A stretch of 64,000 bases of DNA from Vreelandella zhanjiangensis DSM 21076 (GCF_000377665.1 NZ_KB898652.1:1-64000), one strand, 5' to 3'. Positions 15,205-24,459 are shown, counted from the stretch's first letter. Notes: generated from the sequence alone by a model not told the origin. A program made the numbers and translations.

Positions 15205-16836
15205 ATGTCTGATACAGCGACAGAGACCGTACTGAGTATCCGTCAGCTTAGCGTGGCACTCCCCAAGGGCGCCGACCGGGCTCTCGCGGTTGAAGACGTC
15301 AGTTATGACGTTAAGCGCGGCGAAATCATGTGCGTGGTGGGTGAGTCGGGTTCGGGCAAATCCATGGCTGCCAATACGGTCATGGGGCTGCTGCCCAAGG
15401 GCGTTCGGCCCGTTCAGGGAGAGGTTATTTTCGAGGGACAAAACCTCATCACCTTGACCGAAAAGCAGCATAGGGCGCTGCGCGGGCTAAAGATCGGCAT
15501 GATTTTTCAGGAACCCATGACCGCGCTCAACCCGTTGATGCGCGTCGGGGCGCAAATTGCCGAGGTCTTCGAGGCCCACGGCAAGCTCACGCCTAAGCAG
15601 CGCCAAGCCCGTGCTCTGGAGCTTTTAATTGAGGTGGGAATTCCCCAGCCCGAGAAGGCCATCCGCGCCTACCCTTTTGAGCTTTCCGGCGGGCAGCGCC
15701 AGCGGGTGGTGATTGCCATGGCGCTGGCGTTGGAACCGGTACTATTGATTGCCGATGAGCCAACCACAGCGCTGGATGTCACCACCCAGGCGCAGATTCT
15801 TGAGCTGATTCGCGATCTGCAACGCCGCCGCGGCATGGCGGTAATGTTTATCACCCATGATTTTGGCGTGGTGGCCGAGATAGCCAACCGTGTTTGCGTG
15901 ATGCGCCACGGCCAGATTGTCGAAATCGGCGAAGCCAGCGAGGTGCTGGGGAATCCTCAGAACGAGTATACCCAAGCGCTGATTGCCGCTATTCCCAGCA
16001 ATGCCGTGCCGCCCCATCGAGAGGCGAACACCACTGCCCCGCTGCTCGACATCAAACGGCTTAATAAGGTCTTCCGCTCCCGCGGGGGGTGGTTTAAAGC
16101 GTCTCGTGAAGTGCGCGCGCTGGATGACGTTTCACTCACCCTGGCCCGGGGTGAAACGGTGGGCATTGTAGGCGAATCCGGCTCGGGTAAATCAACGCTC
16201 GGGCGCTGCGTGGTGCGATTGGAGCACCCGGATGACGGCGAGCTGCTGCTGGATGGTGTTAACCTATCGCAGCTTAAAGGCGATGCCCTGCGCCGTGAAC
16301 GTCATCGGGTGCAGATGATTTTTCAGGACCCTTATGCCTCGCTTAACCCGCGCACCCGGGTGGGCATGGCGATTGCCCAGGGGCCGATCGCCAACGGTAC
16401 GCCTAAAGCACAGGCCCTTAAGCAGGCAGGTGAGCTATTAGATATGGTCGGCCTGGGCGCCAGCGCCGTTGAGCGCTACCCTCACGAATTTTCCGGTGGT
16501 CAGCGCCAGCGGATAGGCATTGCACGCGCCTTGGCCCTTAACCCCGAACTGATCGTTGCCGATGAAGCCGTCTCGGCGCTGGACGTATCGATCCAGGCAC
16601 AGGTGCTGGAACTGCTTGAAGAACTCAAACAGCGCCTGTCGCTATCGCTTTTGTTTATCACCCACGATTTACGTGTCGCCGCGCAGATTTGCGATCGTAT
16701 CGTGGTGATGCAGCATGGCCGTATTGTTGAGCAGGGAAGCGCCGAGCAGATATTTTTACACCCTCGCGAGGCCTATACTCGCTCGCTGCTGGAGGCGATT
16801 CCCGGCCGCGACGCGCCGGTTGCCGCGACCGCGTAG
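15205..16836 (+). CDS. Fused double ATP-binding protein of the peptide-type ABC importer (DppD-DppF fusion)
   Basis: A 543-residue protein with two complete ABC domains in one chain. Each has a Walker A (GESGSGKS, near residues 48 and 325), an ABC signature (LSGGQRQRV near 160; FSGGQRQRI near 430) and a Walker B ([24 protein letters not shown]). Each half ends in the oligopeptide-type C-terminal extension (for example [16 protein letters not shown] and [16 protein letters not shown]). It replaces the usual separate DppD and DppF, an arrangement also known from E. coli GsiA/YejF. It energises import by the two adjacent permeases. The ribosome site AGGAG is just upstream of the ATG. Confidence 0.92.
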   Translation: MSDTATETVLSIRQLSVALPKGADRALAVEDVSYDVKRGEIMCVVGESGSGKSMAANTVMGLLPKGVRPVQGEVIFEGQNLITLTEKQHRALRGLKIGMIFQEPMTALNPLMRVGAQIAEVFEAHGKLTPKQRQARALELLIEVGIPQPEKAIRAYPFELSGGQRQRVVIAMALALEPVLLIADEPTTALDVTTQAQILELIRDLQRRRGMAVMFITHDFGVVAEIANRVCVMRHGQIVEIGEASEVLGNPQNEYTQALIAAIPSNAVPPHREANTTAPLLDIKRLNKVFRSRGGWFKASREVRALDDVSLTLARGETVGIVGESGSGKSTLGRCVVRLEHPDDGELLLDGVNLSQLKGDALRRERHRVQMIFQDPYASLNPRTRVGMAIAQGPIANGTPKAQALKQAGELLDMVGLGASAVERYPHEFSGGQRQRIGIARALALNPELIVADEAVSALDVSIQAQVLELLEELKQRLSLSLLFITHDLRVAAQICDRIVVMQHGRIVEQGSAEQIFLHPREAYTRSLLEAIPGRDAPVAATA

Positions 16837-16868
16837 CAGAAAGACCCATTAATTTTTAAGGATGATCA

Positions 16869-18251
16869 GTGCTAATAAGCCTAGAAACACTGCGCAACAT
16901 AGTGGGCGCTGCCCATGTGATCACCGGCGATGATGTGACCAGTCGCCAGGAAGACTGGATGACCGGTGCGCTTTGCCACGCCGGCGCTATTGTACGCCCC
17001 GCCGATACCGACCAGCTGGCGGCCGTTATGCGCGCCTGCTTTGAACTCAAGCAGCCCGTCGTCACTCACGGCGGGCTCACCGGTTTGGTACACGGCGCTG
17101 AAACCGCCCCTGATGAGCTGGTGATCTCGCTTGAACGCATGACCGCCATTGAGGAGATAGACCGAGTCGGCGGCACACTGACGGTACAGGCAGGCGCCCC
17201 GCTGCAACGGGTACAGGAAGCGGCAAGCGAGGCAGGACTGCAGTTTCCGCTGGACCTTGGCGCACGGGGCAGCTGCACCATCGGCGGCAATATTGCCACC
17301 AACGCTGGCGGTGTTCGGGTTATTCGCTACGGCATGATGCGCCAACAGGTGTTGGGTCTTGAAGCCGTAATGGCTGATGGCCGCGTGGTCAGCTCCATGA
17401 ATCGCATGCTGAAAAACAACGCTGGATTTGATCTTAAGCAGCTGTTTATCGGCAGCGAAGGCACTCTGGGCATTGTGACCCGCGCCGTGCTGCGTTTGCA
17501 GCCGCCCATGCCGATCGAGCAGACAGCACTGGTCGCCTGCCCGTCGTTCGATGCACTTACCGAGCTGCTCGGCCATATGGGTAAAACGCTGGGCGGCAGC
17601 CTCGGTGCCTTTGAAGTCATGTGGCAGAACCACTATCGCCTGCTCACCGAGACAACAGGACGCCACACCCCGCCGATTCCTGCTGACCACCCTTTTTACG
17701 TAATCATCGAAGGGTTAGGCAGTGATGAAGCGCGCCTTGAAGCACAGTTTAGTGAAGCGCTGGAGCAGGCGCTGGAACGTGAATTGATCGTCGATGCCGT
17801 GATTGCCCAGTCAGCTACACAGCGCGCTGGCCTTTGGGCTATCCGTGAGGATATTGAAGGGTTGGTCAAAGGATTAGCGCCGGTACTGACCTTTGATGTC
17901 AGCCTGCCGATTATCGATATGCAGCGCTACACCAATACGCTGGAAGCACAGTTGTTGCAGCGCTGGCCTGACGGCCGTCTGGTCGTGTTTGGCCATTTGG
18001 GCGATGGTAATCTGCATATCTCTATCAGCGTCGGTAGCCATGACCCTGACGTGCGCCGCGCCGTCGAAGCGCTGGTGTATGAACCGCTTCAGGCTTTGGG
18101 CGGGTCCGTTTCAGCGGAACACGGTATTGGGATTGAAAAACGCGCCTGGCTTAGCACCTGCCGGACCAGCGCTGAAATTGACCTGATGCAGACGCTCAAA
18201 CAGGCGCTTGACCCCCACTGCCTGCTGAATCGCGGTAAAGTACTTACATAA
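16869..18251 (+). CDS. FAD-binding oxidoreductase, GlcD / D-2-hydroxyacid dehydrogenase type
   Basis: A 460-residue flavoprotein of the GlcD/D-lactate dehydrogenase family. It starts at GTG 16869, placed 6 bases after AAGGA; a nearby ATG at 16862 is out of frame. The N-terminal FAD (PCMH-type) domain has VVTHGGLTGLVHGAE and GARGSCTIGGNIATNAGG. The C-terminal substrate domain has the metal-binding FGHLGDGNLHISI and the HGIGIEKRAWL motif. Such enzymes oxidise D-2-hydroxyacids to 2-oxoacids and pass electrons to the respiratory chain or an electron-transfer flavoprotein. Placed after the importer and before an aminotransferase, it could supply or remove a 2-oxo/2-hydroxy acid from amino-acid breakdown. 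Confidence 0.85.
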   Translation: MLISLETLRNIVGAAHVITGDDVTSRQEDWMTGALCHAGAIVRPADTDQLAAVMRACFELKQPVVTHGGLTGLVHGAETAPDELVISLERMTAIEEIDRVGGTLTVQAGAPLQRVQEAASEAGLQFPLDLGARGSCTIGGNIATNAGGVRVIRYGMMRQQVLGLEAVMADGRVVSSMNRMLKNNAGFDLKQLFIGSEGTLGIVTRAVLRLQPPMPIEQTALVACPSFDALTELLGHMGKTLGGSLGAFEVMWQNHYRLLTETTGRHTPPIPADHPFYVIIEGLGSDEARLEAQFSEALEQALERELIVDAVIAQSATQRAGLWAIREDIEGLVKGLAPVLTFDVSLPIIDMQRYTNTLEAQLLQRWPDGRLVVFGHLGDGNLHISISVGSHDPDVRRAVEALVYEPLQALGGSVSAEHGIGIEKRAWLSTCRTSAEIDLMQTLKQALDPHCLLNRGKVLT

Positions 18252-18276
18252 AGCACTTAAATAAAGTACTCAGATA
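18238..18276. repeat. Three 13-bp tandem repeats spanning the oxidoreductase stop codon
   Basis: The units are AAGTACTTACATA, AAGCACTTAAATA and AAGTACTCAGATA. The first unit contains the last codons and the TAA of the upstream gene, so the array appears to have grown from the gene end outward. Confidence 0.7.
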
Positions 18277-18312
18277 AGTCACCTCAAGAAAAGTCTTGGC
18301 GTAATCATTAGT

Positions 18313-18338
18313 ACTGTTTTTAGAAACTGTTTTTAGGA
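18313..18338. repeat. 13-bp tandem duplication in the aminotransferase leader
   Basis: ACTGTTTTTAGAA is followed directly by ACTGTTTTTAGGA, one mismatch. The second copy supplies the TAGGA ribosome-binding region 8 bases before the ATG at 18346, so the duplication affects the translation start region. Confidence 0.7.
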
Positions 18339-18345
18339 TATCAAC

Positions 18346-19455
18346 ATGCCTCGCTACCCCGAGCACCTTACCGGTGAAGGCCCGGTCAACCCCTTTCCGG
18401 GTATTAAAGTACTCGAACGTCGCCTTGGCCGAGAGATCCCGCATCAGTTGGGGTCCAACGAAGGCCTGGATATGCCCCACCGGGCGCTGCGCGAGCATTT
18501 TGGTGATGCCCTGGCTAAACACGTTTACGGCTACGGCGATGCCGAAGCCTTGGGCGTCCGCCAGCGGCTAAGCGCGCAGCAGGGCATTCTCCTTGATCAT
18601 ATGCTGGTGGATGCCGGGGCTGACAGCCTGATTGCACTGGCGGTGCGCACTACCTGTGAGCCCGGCGCCACGGTCGTGTGTACAGCAGGCACCTACCCCA
18701 CCTTTGGCTATTTTGCCAAGGGGCAAGGCTGTCGGCTGGTTGAACCTAGTTACCATGAAGCGCCGGGCGTGTTGGCGCCTGACCTGGAAGCATTGGCCAC
18801 AGCGGCGCATCAGGAAAACGCGCGCCTGGTGTATCTTGCTAATCCGGATAACCCCAGCGGCCATCTGCATAGCGATAGCGCAATTCTCAAACTGCGCGAG
18901 GCACTGCCGGACACCTGCTGGCTACTGTTGGATGAAGCGTATGGGGATTTTCGTGATGATGCGGGGAGCGAGTTTGCGGCCCAAGCACTGCCCGGCGTAA
19001 TTCGCCTGCGCACGCTCTCAAAAGCCCACGGCTTAGCAGGGCTGCGCATTGGCTATGCGATCGCCGAACCTGCCGTACTTACCATGATGATGAAGGTACG
19101 TATTCACTATGCAGTGTCGACACTAACCCTGGCCGCCGCCGAAGTAGTGCTCGACCACCCTGAAGAAGTGAATCAGCACGTCGCTGATGTAAAAGCGCGC
19201 CGCGAGCAGCTGGCCGAGCACTTTCGCGCTTTAGGCGCCGATGTGCTGCCGAGTGCCACCAACTTTATCGGCATCCGCCTACCCAGCGCTGACATCGCCG
19301 CGATGGTGCATCAGCAATTGCTGGCAGAAGGCGTGCTGGTTGCACGGCTGGCGCATCCAGAACTTGCCAACGTAATACGCATTACCGCCGTGGCGGATGC
19401 TCTAACGTCTGGACGGCTGGCGATTCTTGAACAGGCCATTAAAGCGCACGCTTGA
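18346..19455 (+). CDS. PLP aminotransferase, class I/II (histidinol-phosphate aminotransferase-like)
   Basis: A 369-residue fold-type I aminotransferase. It shows LANPDNPSGHLH (residues ~164-175), the cofactor-binding Asp196 in LLLDEAYG, the Schiff-base Lys226 in LRTLSKAHGLAG, and GLRIGYA with the conserved arginine. It resembles HisC-like enzymes, but the context (peptide-type importer, FAD dehydrogenase) points to a catabolic aminotransferase. A true HisC would normally sit with his genes, which are absent here apart from an unrelated hisS far away. It ends 26 bp from the convergent branched-chain aminotransferase-like gene. Confidence 0.85.
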   Translation: MPRYPEHLTGEGPVNPFPGIKVLERRLGREIPHQLGSNEGLDMPHRALREHFGDALAKHVYGYGDAEALGVRQRLSAQQGILLDHMLVDAGADSLIALAVRTTCEPGATVVCTAGTYPTFGYFAKGQGCRLVEPSYHEAPGVLAPDLEALATAAHQENARLVYLANPDNPSGHLHSDSAILKLREALPDTCWLLLDEAYGDFRDDAGSEFAAQALPGVIRLRTLSKAHGLAGLRIGYAIAEPAVLTMMMKVRIHYAVSTLTLAAAEVVLDHPEEVNQHVADVKARREQLAEHFRALGADVLPSATNFIGIRLPSADIAAMVHQQLLAEGVLVARLAHPELANVIRITAVADALTSGRLAILEQAIKAHA

Positions 19456-19475
19456 TACGCCAATCCTCTTAAGAT

Positions 19476-19491
19476 CCCGGCTTACGCCGGG
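19476..19491. terminator. Short GC-rich hairpin between convergent genes
   Basis: CCCGGC TTAC GCCGGG lies where the two convergent aminotransferase genes meet, overlapping the 3' end of the minus-strand gene. It lacks a long T-run on either side, so termination would be weak. The call rests on position. Confidence 0.4.
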
Positions 19492-20438
19492 GTCAACCAA
19501 TGTCTGAACTCCTCCAGCTCACCGCGTACTGCTTGGCGATATAAGTGTTGCAGTTGAGCTGTCACGCTATCAGGGCTAATCGACTCTTTGACAGGTGATG
19601 CACCCGCACGTGTGCCGATTCGGCGCCCATCCAACTCGCGCAGCGGGAGTATTTCCGCGGCGGTGCCGGTTAAAAAAGCTTCATCAGCGGTATACAGCTC
19701 ATCGCGGGTAATTCTGCGCTCGCGTACTTCAATACCCAGCATCTGTTGCGCTAGCTGAATCACGCTATCCCGGGTAATCCCCTGTAGGCACGAGGTCACC
19801 TCGGGCGTGTGCAGTACACCGTCGCGCAGCAGAAAGACATTAGCCGCCGAGGCTTCGGCCACATAGCCTTCGGGGTCGAGCATGATGGTTTCATCAAAAC
19901 CGGCTTTCACGGCGGTATTGAGCGCCAGCATCGAGTTGACGTAGTGGCCGCTGGTCTTGGCGCGACACAGGCTGATATTCACATGATGGCGTGCCCAGGA
20001 AGACGTTAGCGCACGCAGCCCGTGGGTAGCGGCATGGGGTGAGATATACGGGCCTAAATCCCAGGCGGCCACCATCACATGGGTCGTCAGCCCCTGGGCA
20101 CGTAGGCCCAGGCCTTCTGCGCCTAAAAACACGGTGGGTTTCAAGTAGGCATTGCTCAAGCCGTTTTTACTCAGGCACTCGCGCTGGGCGGTGATTATTT
20201 CCGCTTCGCTAAACGGCAGTGGGACATCCAGCGCATGAGCGCTTTCCGCCAGGCGGCGCGTGTGTTCTGCCACCCGAAAAAGATGCGTACCGGTAGCGCC
20301 AGCGTAGGCGCGCACACCTTCAAAACAGCCCATGCCGTAATGTAGGGTATGGGTAAACAAATGCACCTTGGCCTCGCGCCATTCGCGCCATTCACCGTCC
20401 TGCCAAATCCAGCCGTCGCGATCATAAAGCGGTGTCAT
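19482..20438 (-). CDS. Branched-chain aminotransferase-like PLP enzyme (IlvE family, class IV)
   Basis: From ATG 20438 the protein has 318 residues and begins MTPLYDRDGWIWQDGEWREW; an upstream in-frame ATG adds ten poorly conserved residues. Class IV features are LHYGMGCFEGVRAY near residue 33, SGHYVNSMLALNTAVKAGFDE carrying the PLP lysine region, EASAANVFLLRDGVLHTP, and FLTGTAAEILPLRELDGR. It matches IlvE-type enzymes that move amino groups between branched-chain or related amino acids and 2-oxoglutarate. Its start overlaps the preceding deacetylase gene by 17 bp, so here it is co-expressed with deacetylases and may act on the freed amine rather than in isoleucine/valine synthesis. Confidence 0.85.
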   Translation of the reverse strand: MTPLYDRDGWIWQDGEWREWREAKVHLFTHTLHYGMGCFEGVRAYAGATGTHLFRVAEHTRRLAESAHALDVPLPFSEAEIITAQRECLSKNGLSNAYLKPTVFLGAEGLGLRAQGLTTHVMVAAWDLGPYISPHAATHGLRALTSSWARHHVNISLCRAKTSGHYVNSMLALNTAVKAGFDETIMLDPEGYVAEASAANVFLLRDGVLHTPEVTSCLQGITRDSVIQLAQQMLGIEVRERRITRDELYTADEAFLTGTAAEILPLRELDGRRIGTRAGASPVKESISPDSVTAQLQHLYRQAVRGELEEFRHWLTPA

Positions 20439-21537
20439 GCATGCTCTCCCATTGTTGGCGCCAGCCATCGATCAGCACCTGCTGGTGCGGCTGCAAGGCC
20501 TGATAGCCCCAGGCAGCGATTTCATCATTCTGCGGATCGGGTACGCCAAGCGCGCTGCCCGCCAGGGTTTGGATAACGGCATGGCCACATAACGGAACGT
20601 AGCCTTCTGAATAGCCGCCCTCGTGCACAAAGACGAGCTTGCCTGCGCAGCAGCGCTCGGCAAGCACCTTAAGCTGAGCCGTCATGCGTGCGAAAGCGGC
20701 GCTGTTGAGCAGCATTTTGCCCAGCGGGTCCTTGGCACAGGCGTCATAGCCACAGGCCACTACGATTAAATCCGGCGCGAAGGCTTCAAGCGCTGGCAAA
20801 ATAAGCCTTTCCATCGCGTATTCATAAGCCCCCAGGCCACAGCCGGGAGGCAGTGGCAGGTTGAGGTTGGCACCCACACCGGCCCCTTCGCCCTGCTCCG
20901 CAAAGTGCCCGGTTTCCAGCGGATAATTGGCCGCCTGATGCACCGAAACTGTCAACACATCAGGCTCGGTGTAAAACGCCGCCTGCTGCCCATTGCCGTG
21001 ATGAACATCCCAGTCAAGAATTGCCACCCGCTTCGCCTGTCCCAGGGCACGTGCGCGCATGACCGCGACAGGAATATTGCCTAACAGACAGAACCCCCGC
21101 CCCTGATCTGCTTCCGCGTGATGCCCCGGCGGGCGGCACAGGGCATAGGCATTGTTGACCTGCCCTAGCGCCACGGCTTCTACCGCCGCGATAGCCAGCC
21201 CCACCGATTGGCGAGCGGCGGCCCAACTGCCCGGCATAAACGGGGCACAGTCGCCGCCGTTACCGCCCTGCGCCTGGTCGCCTGCCTGTAGCGCCTCTAA
21301 ATAGCGCGGGGTGTGAAAACGCAATAGGTCATCCAGGCTGGCTGCTGGCGGTTTGACCACGTGGAGTTCGTCGATCAAACCGCTGACTTCCAGAATGTTT
21401 TTAAGCCGCCGCTTGCTTTCGGGGCTTTCCGAGGCGGCCTGGGGCTGCAAGAACTCGCCGGGGGCAGAAAACACCCCAATCGCGCCCTGGTCATGCCAAA
21501 AGCAGCGCTCATGCCAGTAAAAGCCAGTTGTGCTCAT
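20422..21537 (-). CDS. Histone deacetylase-like amidohydrolase, class II (HDAH) type (paralogue 2)
   Basis: A 371-residue zinc deacetylase resembling the class II-like HDAH of Alcaligenes/Bordetella and Pseudomonas PA3774. The evidence is the N-terminal FYWHERCFWHDQGAIG, then ESPESKRRLKNILEVSGLI, CRPPGHHAE (residues 134-142), the zinc ligands Asp177 and His179 in LDWDVHHGNG, Asp265 in CGYDACAKD, and FVHEGGYSEGYVP with the active-site Tyr. HDAH enzymes cleave acetyl-lysine model substrates and their natural substrate is unsettled. The start overlaps the upstream deacetylase gene by 4 bp and the end overlaps the aminotransferase start, so three enzymes are translated in one coupled unit. Confidence 0.88.
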   Translation of the reverse strand: MSTTGFYWHERCFWHDQGAIGVFSAPGEFLQPQAASESPESKRRLKNILEVSGLIDELHVVKPPAASLDDLLRFHTPRYLEALQAGDQAQGGNGGDCAPFMPGSWAAARQSVGLAIAAVEAVALGQVNNAYALCRPPGHHAEADQGRGFCLLGNIPVAVMRARALGQAKRVAILDWDVHHGNGQQAAFYTEPDVLTVSVHQAANYPLETGHFAEQGEGAGVGANLNLPLPPGCGLGAYEYAMERLILPALEAFAPDLIVVACGYDACAKDPLGKMLLNSAAFARMTAQLKVLAERCCAGKLVFVHEGGYSEGYVPLCGHAVIQTLAGSALGVPDPQNDEIAAWGYQALQPHQQVLIDGWRQQWESMHDTAL

Positions 21538-22565
21538 GACGCAAAGCCCTGCATAAAAGCGGCCAAGTTAGCGCTGAGGTGCTCGGTCGGATAGCCACCT
21601 TCCTGAATAATCACCGTGGGCAGCGCCAGCGCCGCCAAACGCTTGCCGACCTCAATAAACGCGTCGGTCTCCACCTTCAGCCCGGCTAGCGGGTCATCCT
21701 TATGGGCATCCAGACCTAGCGCGACGACCACGGCTTCGGGCTCATAGCGCTGCAGGTGATCAATCAAGACGGCGAGGGCGTCTAGATACACCTCGCCATC
21801 GCTGCCCACCGGCAGGGGCAGGTTAACGTTGGCATCGACCCCCTCATCGCTGCCCTCTTCATCGGCACCGCCCCAGAAAAATGGATAGAAGTCGCTGGGG
21901 TCGGCGTGTAGCGAGCCGGTCCACACATCGCTTCTTGAGTAAAAAATATCCTGGGTGCCGTTACCGTGGTGGAGATCCACATCAATGATGGCCACTTTGG
22001 CATAGCGCTCGCGCAGTACGGTGGCGGCAAGCCCTGCATTATTCAGCAGGCAAAAACCGCCGGCACGTTCAGGCCCTGCATGATGGCCCGGCGGGCGACA
22101 CAGCGCATAGGCGCTGGGCGCGCCATTCAGGACTTCTTCTGCCGCGGCTTCAGCGGTAGCTGCCGAGGCCAGCGCCCCACGAAAGCTGGTCGCGCTGAGC
22201 GGACAGGCCATATCGTGCAGGTGCCACCCGGCCTGGCCGATCGGATGGCGTGGGTAGTGATGGCCACCCCCACAAGGATGAATATTAGGGGCGACGAACG
22301 CTGCGGCATTGGGGAGTTCCTGCCAACGTGTGTAGATAGTGTCAAGAAACTGCAGATAGCGCGGCGTATGGATCTGCTCCAAACGCTTGCGCAGCGTGGG
22401 CGAATCGGCCTCTAAAGGTTCGCTCAGCGTAAGCCCCACGCTTGCCAGGCCCTGAGTAAGCAGCTCGGCACGCACCGGGCCTTCGGGTGAAGGCGCAGGC
22501 TGACCGCGTAGCAGAAAGGTCGGCGGCGCGTGGTAGGCCTGATCGGGGTGGTAAAAGCATTTCAT
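21534..22565 (-). CDS. Acetylpolyamine amidohydrolase-type deacetylase (paralogue 3)
   Basis: A 343-residue deacetylase. Motifs are CRPPGHHAG (residues 156-164), the zinc ligands Asp197 and His199 in IIDVDLHHGNG, Asp286 in ALGLDAHKDD, and QEGGYPTEH with the active-site Tyr. An insertion around residues 93-117, with HPCGGGHHYPRHPIGQAGWH, is typical of acetylpolyamine amidohydrolases that dimerise and narrow the active-site tunnel. It differs clearly from the class II-like neighbour (paralogue 2) and from paralogue 1 at 9808. It lies 77 bp after the TRAP transporter large-subunit gene and is coupled to the next deacetylase. Substrate preference for acetylated diamines is family-based inference. 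Confidence 0.87.
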   Translation of the reverse strand: MKCFYHPDQAYHAPPTFLLRGQPAPSPEGPVRAELLTQGLASVGLTLSEPLEADSPTLRKRLEQIHTPRYLQFLDTIYTRWQELPNAAAFVAPNIHPCGGGHHYPRHPIGQAGWHLHDMACPLSATSFRGALASAATAEAAAEEVLNGAPSAYALCRPPGHHAGPERAGGFCLLNNAGLAATVLRERYAKVAIIDVDLHHGNGTQDIFYSRSDVWTGSLHADPSDFYPFFWGGADEEGSDEGVDANVNLPLPVGSDGEVYLDALAVLIDHLQRYEPEAVVVALGLDAHKDDPLAGLKVETDAFIEVGKRLAALALPTVIIQEGGYPTEHLSANLAAFMQGFAS

Positions 22566-22642
22566 AATGAGTTCGCAATCCTTAGGCTGTTTACGAAAAC
22601 TGCCTGCGCTCGCCGACTTTTCGTATAAACCCTAGCAGCCCG

Positions 22643-23917
22643 TTAGAGTAAAGAAGGAATCCAGGTGGATAGCGCTGGAAAAGCGGCAAGCAGCACGATC
22701 ACCACAATAAACGATACGTAAAACGGCAGTGACGCCACGATAGCCCTCTCATAGGGCACTTCGGCTATGCGCGCAGCAGTCATCAGGGTCATGCCGACCG
22801 GCGGCGTCACGTTGGAGATATTGAGTACCACGATCATTAGAATTGCGAAGTGCAGTGGGTCAAAACCTAACTGCAGCATGGCAGGTACCAACACCGGAGC
22901 AATCACTACCAGCGCGGGCAGCACATCCATCACCGTACCAATTATTAAGAGTAGCAGGCAGACCAGCATCAGCTGCACAAAGGCGACATCACTAAAGGTA
23001 GTAATCATGCTGGCAGCGTCTCGGGCAATCCCCGAGCGGGTGACGAACCAGCCCAGCACGGCGGAGGTCGCGAGTAGAAAAAATACCACGCCAGAGAAGC
23101 GCACCGTGGTCACCAGGGCATCCCATATCTTGCGCCAGGTAAGATTGCGGTAGAACACCACGCCAATCACGATGGCATACACCGCCGCAAAGCCGGATGC
23201 TTCGGTAATTGTGGTGAGTCCCGAAAGAATGCCGCCTAGAATAATCAGCGGCACCACCATCGCCGGTAGCGCGACCAGCAGCGCCATTATCGCGGCCTTA
23301 AAGGGGGTGGGCGCCTGTTTAGGGTAGCCGCGTTTCCAGGCCAGGAAAAAGCTCACCCCAAGTAGCGCCAACGCCATCAATAGGCCGGGGATAATACCGC
23401 CCGCAAACAGGTCGATCACCGATATATCGCGCAGCAGCGTGGCGTAAACCACCATGACCACACTAGGTGGAATGATCGGCCCAATAATCGATGAGCAGGC
23501 GGTAACCGCGGCGGCATACTCAGCGTCGTAGCCCTGTTTCTTCATCTCGGGGATCATGATTTTGCCGATCGCGACGGTATCAGTTACGGCAGCGCCCGTG
23601 AGGCCTGCAAAAAACACCGAGACCGAAATATTGACGTGGGAAAGCGATCCACGCACCCGGCCAAACAACGCATTGTTAAAGGCGATCAGCTTATGGGTTA
23701 GCCCGCCCTGGTTCATCAGCTCAGCGGTAAAGATAAAGTAAGGCACGGCAATCAGCAGAAAGCCGGAAACGCCGGAGAACATACGGTCCGCGATAATCCC
23801 CAGCATGCGCTCGCCCCCCAGCGCAAAGCCGCCCGCCAAGCCCGACATCGCCATGACCACTGCCACCGGCGCCCCAATAAACAACAGCAGCACGAAGACT
23901 AAAATTGCAGGGGTCAT
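22643..23917 (-). CDS. TRAP transporter large permease subunit (DctM type)
   Basis: A 424-residue membrane protein with about 12 hydrophobic segments. It shows the DctM hallmarks VPYFIFTAELMNQGG, GAAVTDTVAIGKIMIPEMKKQGYD, the PPSVVMVVYA loop (IIGPIIPPSVVM) and the late NVTPPVGMTL motif. TRAP importers use a sodium gradient, which suits a halophile, and take up carboxylates, amino acids and ectoines. It overlaps the small subunit gene by 4 bp. The substrate cannot be read from the sequence. Linked deacetylases suggest an acetylated compound. Confidence 0.92.
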   Translation of the reverse strand: MTPAILVFVLLLFIGAPVAVVMAMSGLAGGFALGGERMLGIIADRMFSGVSGFLLIAVPYFIFTAELMNQGGLTHKLIAFNNALFGRVRGSLSHVNISVSVFFAGLTGAAVTDTVAIGKIMIPEMKKQGYDAEYAAAVTACSSIIGPIIPPSVVMVVYATLLRDISVIDLFAGGIIPGLLMALALLGVSFFLAWKRGYPKQAPTPFKAAIMALLVALPAMVVPLIILGGILSGLTTITEASGFAAVYAIVIGVVFYRNLTWRKIWDALVTTVRFSGVVFFLLATSAVLGWFVTRSGIARDAASMITTFSDVAFVQLMLVCLLLLIIGTVMDVLPALVVIAPVLVPAMLQLGFDPLHFAILMIVVLNISNVTPPVGMTLMTAARIAEVPYERAIVASLPFYVSFIVVIVLLAAFPALSTWIPSLL

Positions 23918-24459
23918 GAGCGGCTCTCCCCGTCATTGGTTTCAATGAGCTCATCAATCATGGCGCGCTCATCTATAAAATGCTCCAACAAGGCAAAGCC
24001 GTGCACCAGGTGCAAGAGCATAATGACGCCGCTGATAGGCACTACGACGGCGGTGAACTTACTCGGAATGCGAATCTGGTCGGAGACCATGTACACCTGA
24101 GTCGCGTTGGTGAAGTAGCCCCAGCCATACCAGACCAACATCAGCGCAAACAGGCCGATAACGGCCAGACAAAGCCCCGCCGCCACCTGCACCATGATTT
24201 TGGGCAAACTACGTACCAGCAGCGTCATTGCCACATGTTCGCCATAGCGCAGTGAGATGGTCATGGAGAGAAAACCTATCCACGGCAAAAACAGCCGCGC
24301 CAGCGAATATGTCCAGCTCAGCGTGCTGCCGGTGAATAGCTTGTAAACAAACGCGGTAAAAGAGATGCCCAGCATGGCGAGAATACAGCCAATGCACAGC
24401 ACGATCGCCACCTGATTGACGCTATCGCTTAGGCGGCGCAACGGGGGTAAAACGCCCAT
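23914..24459 (-). CDS. TRAP transporter small permease subunit (DctQ type)
   Basis: A 181-residue protein with four predicted membrane helices, among them VAIVLCIGCILAMLGISFTA and WIGFLSMTISLRYGEHVAM. The latter carries the DctQ-type (R)xGxHVxM pattern. It stabilises the large subunit and docks the binding protein. The 4-bp overlap with the large-subunit gene and the binding-protein gene 56 bp upstream complete the standard DctP-DctQ-DctM order. Confidence 0.9.
   Translation of the reverse strand: MGVLPPLRRLSDSVNQVAIVLCIGCILAMLGISFTAFVYKLFTGSTLSWTYSLARLFLPWIGFLSMTISLRYGEHVAMTLLVRSLPKIMVQVAAGLCLAVIGLFALMLVWYGWGYFTNATQVYMVSDQIRIPSKFTAVVVPISGVIMLLHLVHGFALLEHFIDERAMIDELIETNDGESRS

Noticed and set aside
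16881..17690. A 269-codon open frame antisense to the FAD oxidoreductase gene
   Set aside because: The plus-strand gene has intact family motifs along its whole length; the antisense frame is a GC-rich shadow with Cys/His-rich, non-protein-like composition.
9808..22565. Eukaryotic origin of the histone deacetylase-like genes
   Set aside because: All three match bacterial acetylpolyamine amidohydrolase or HDAH types and have host-like base composition and operon context.
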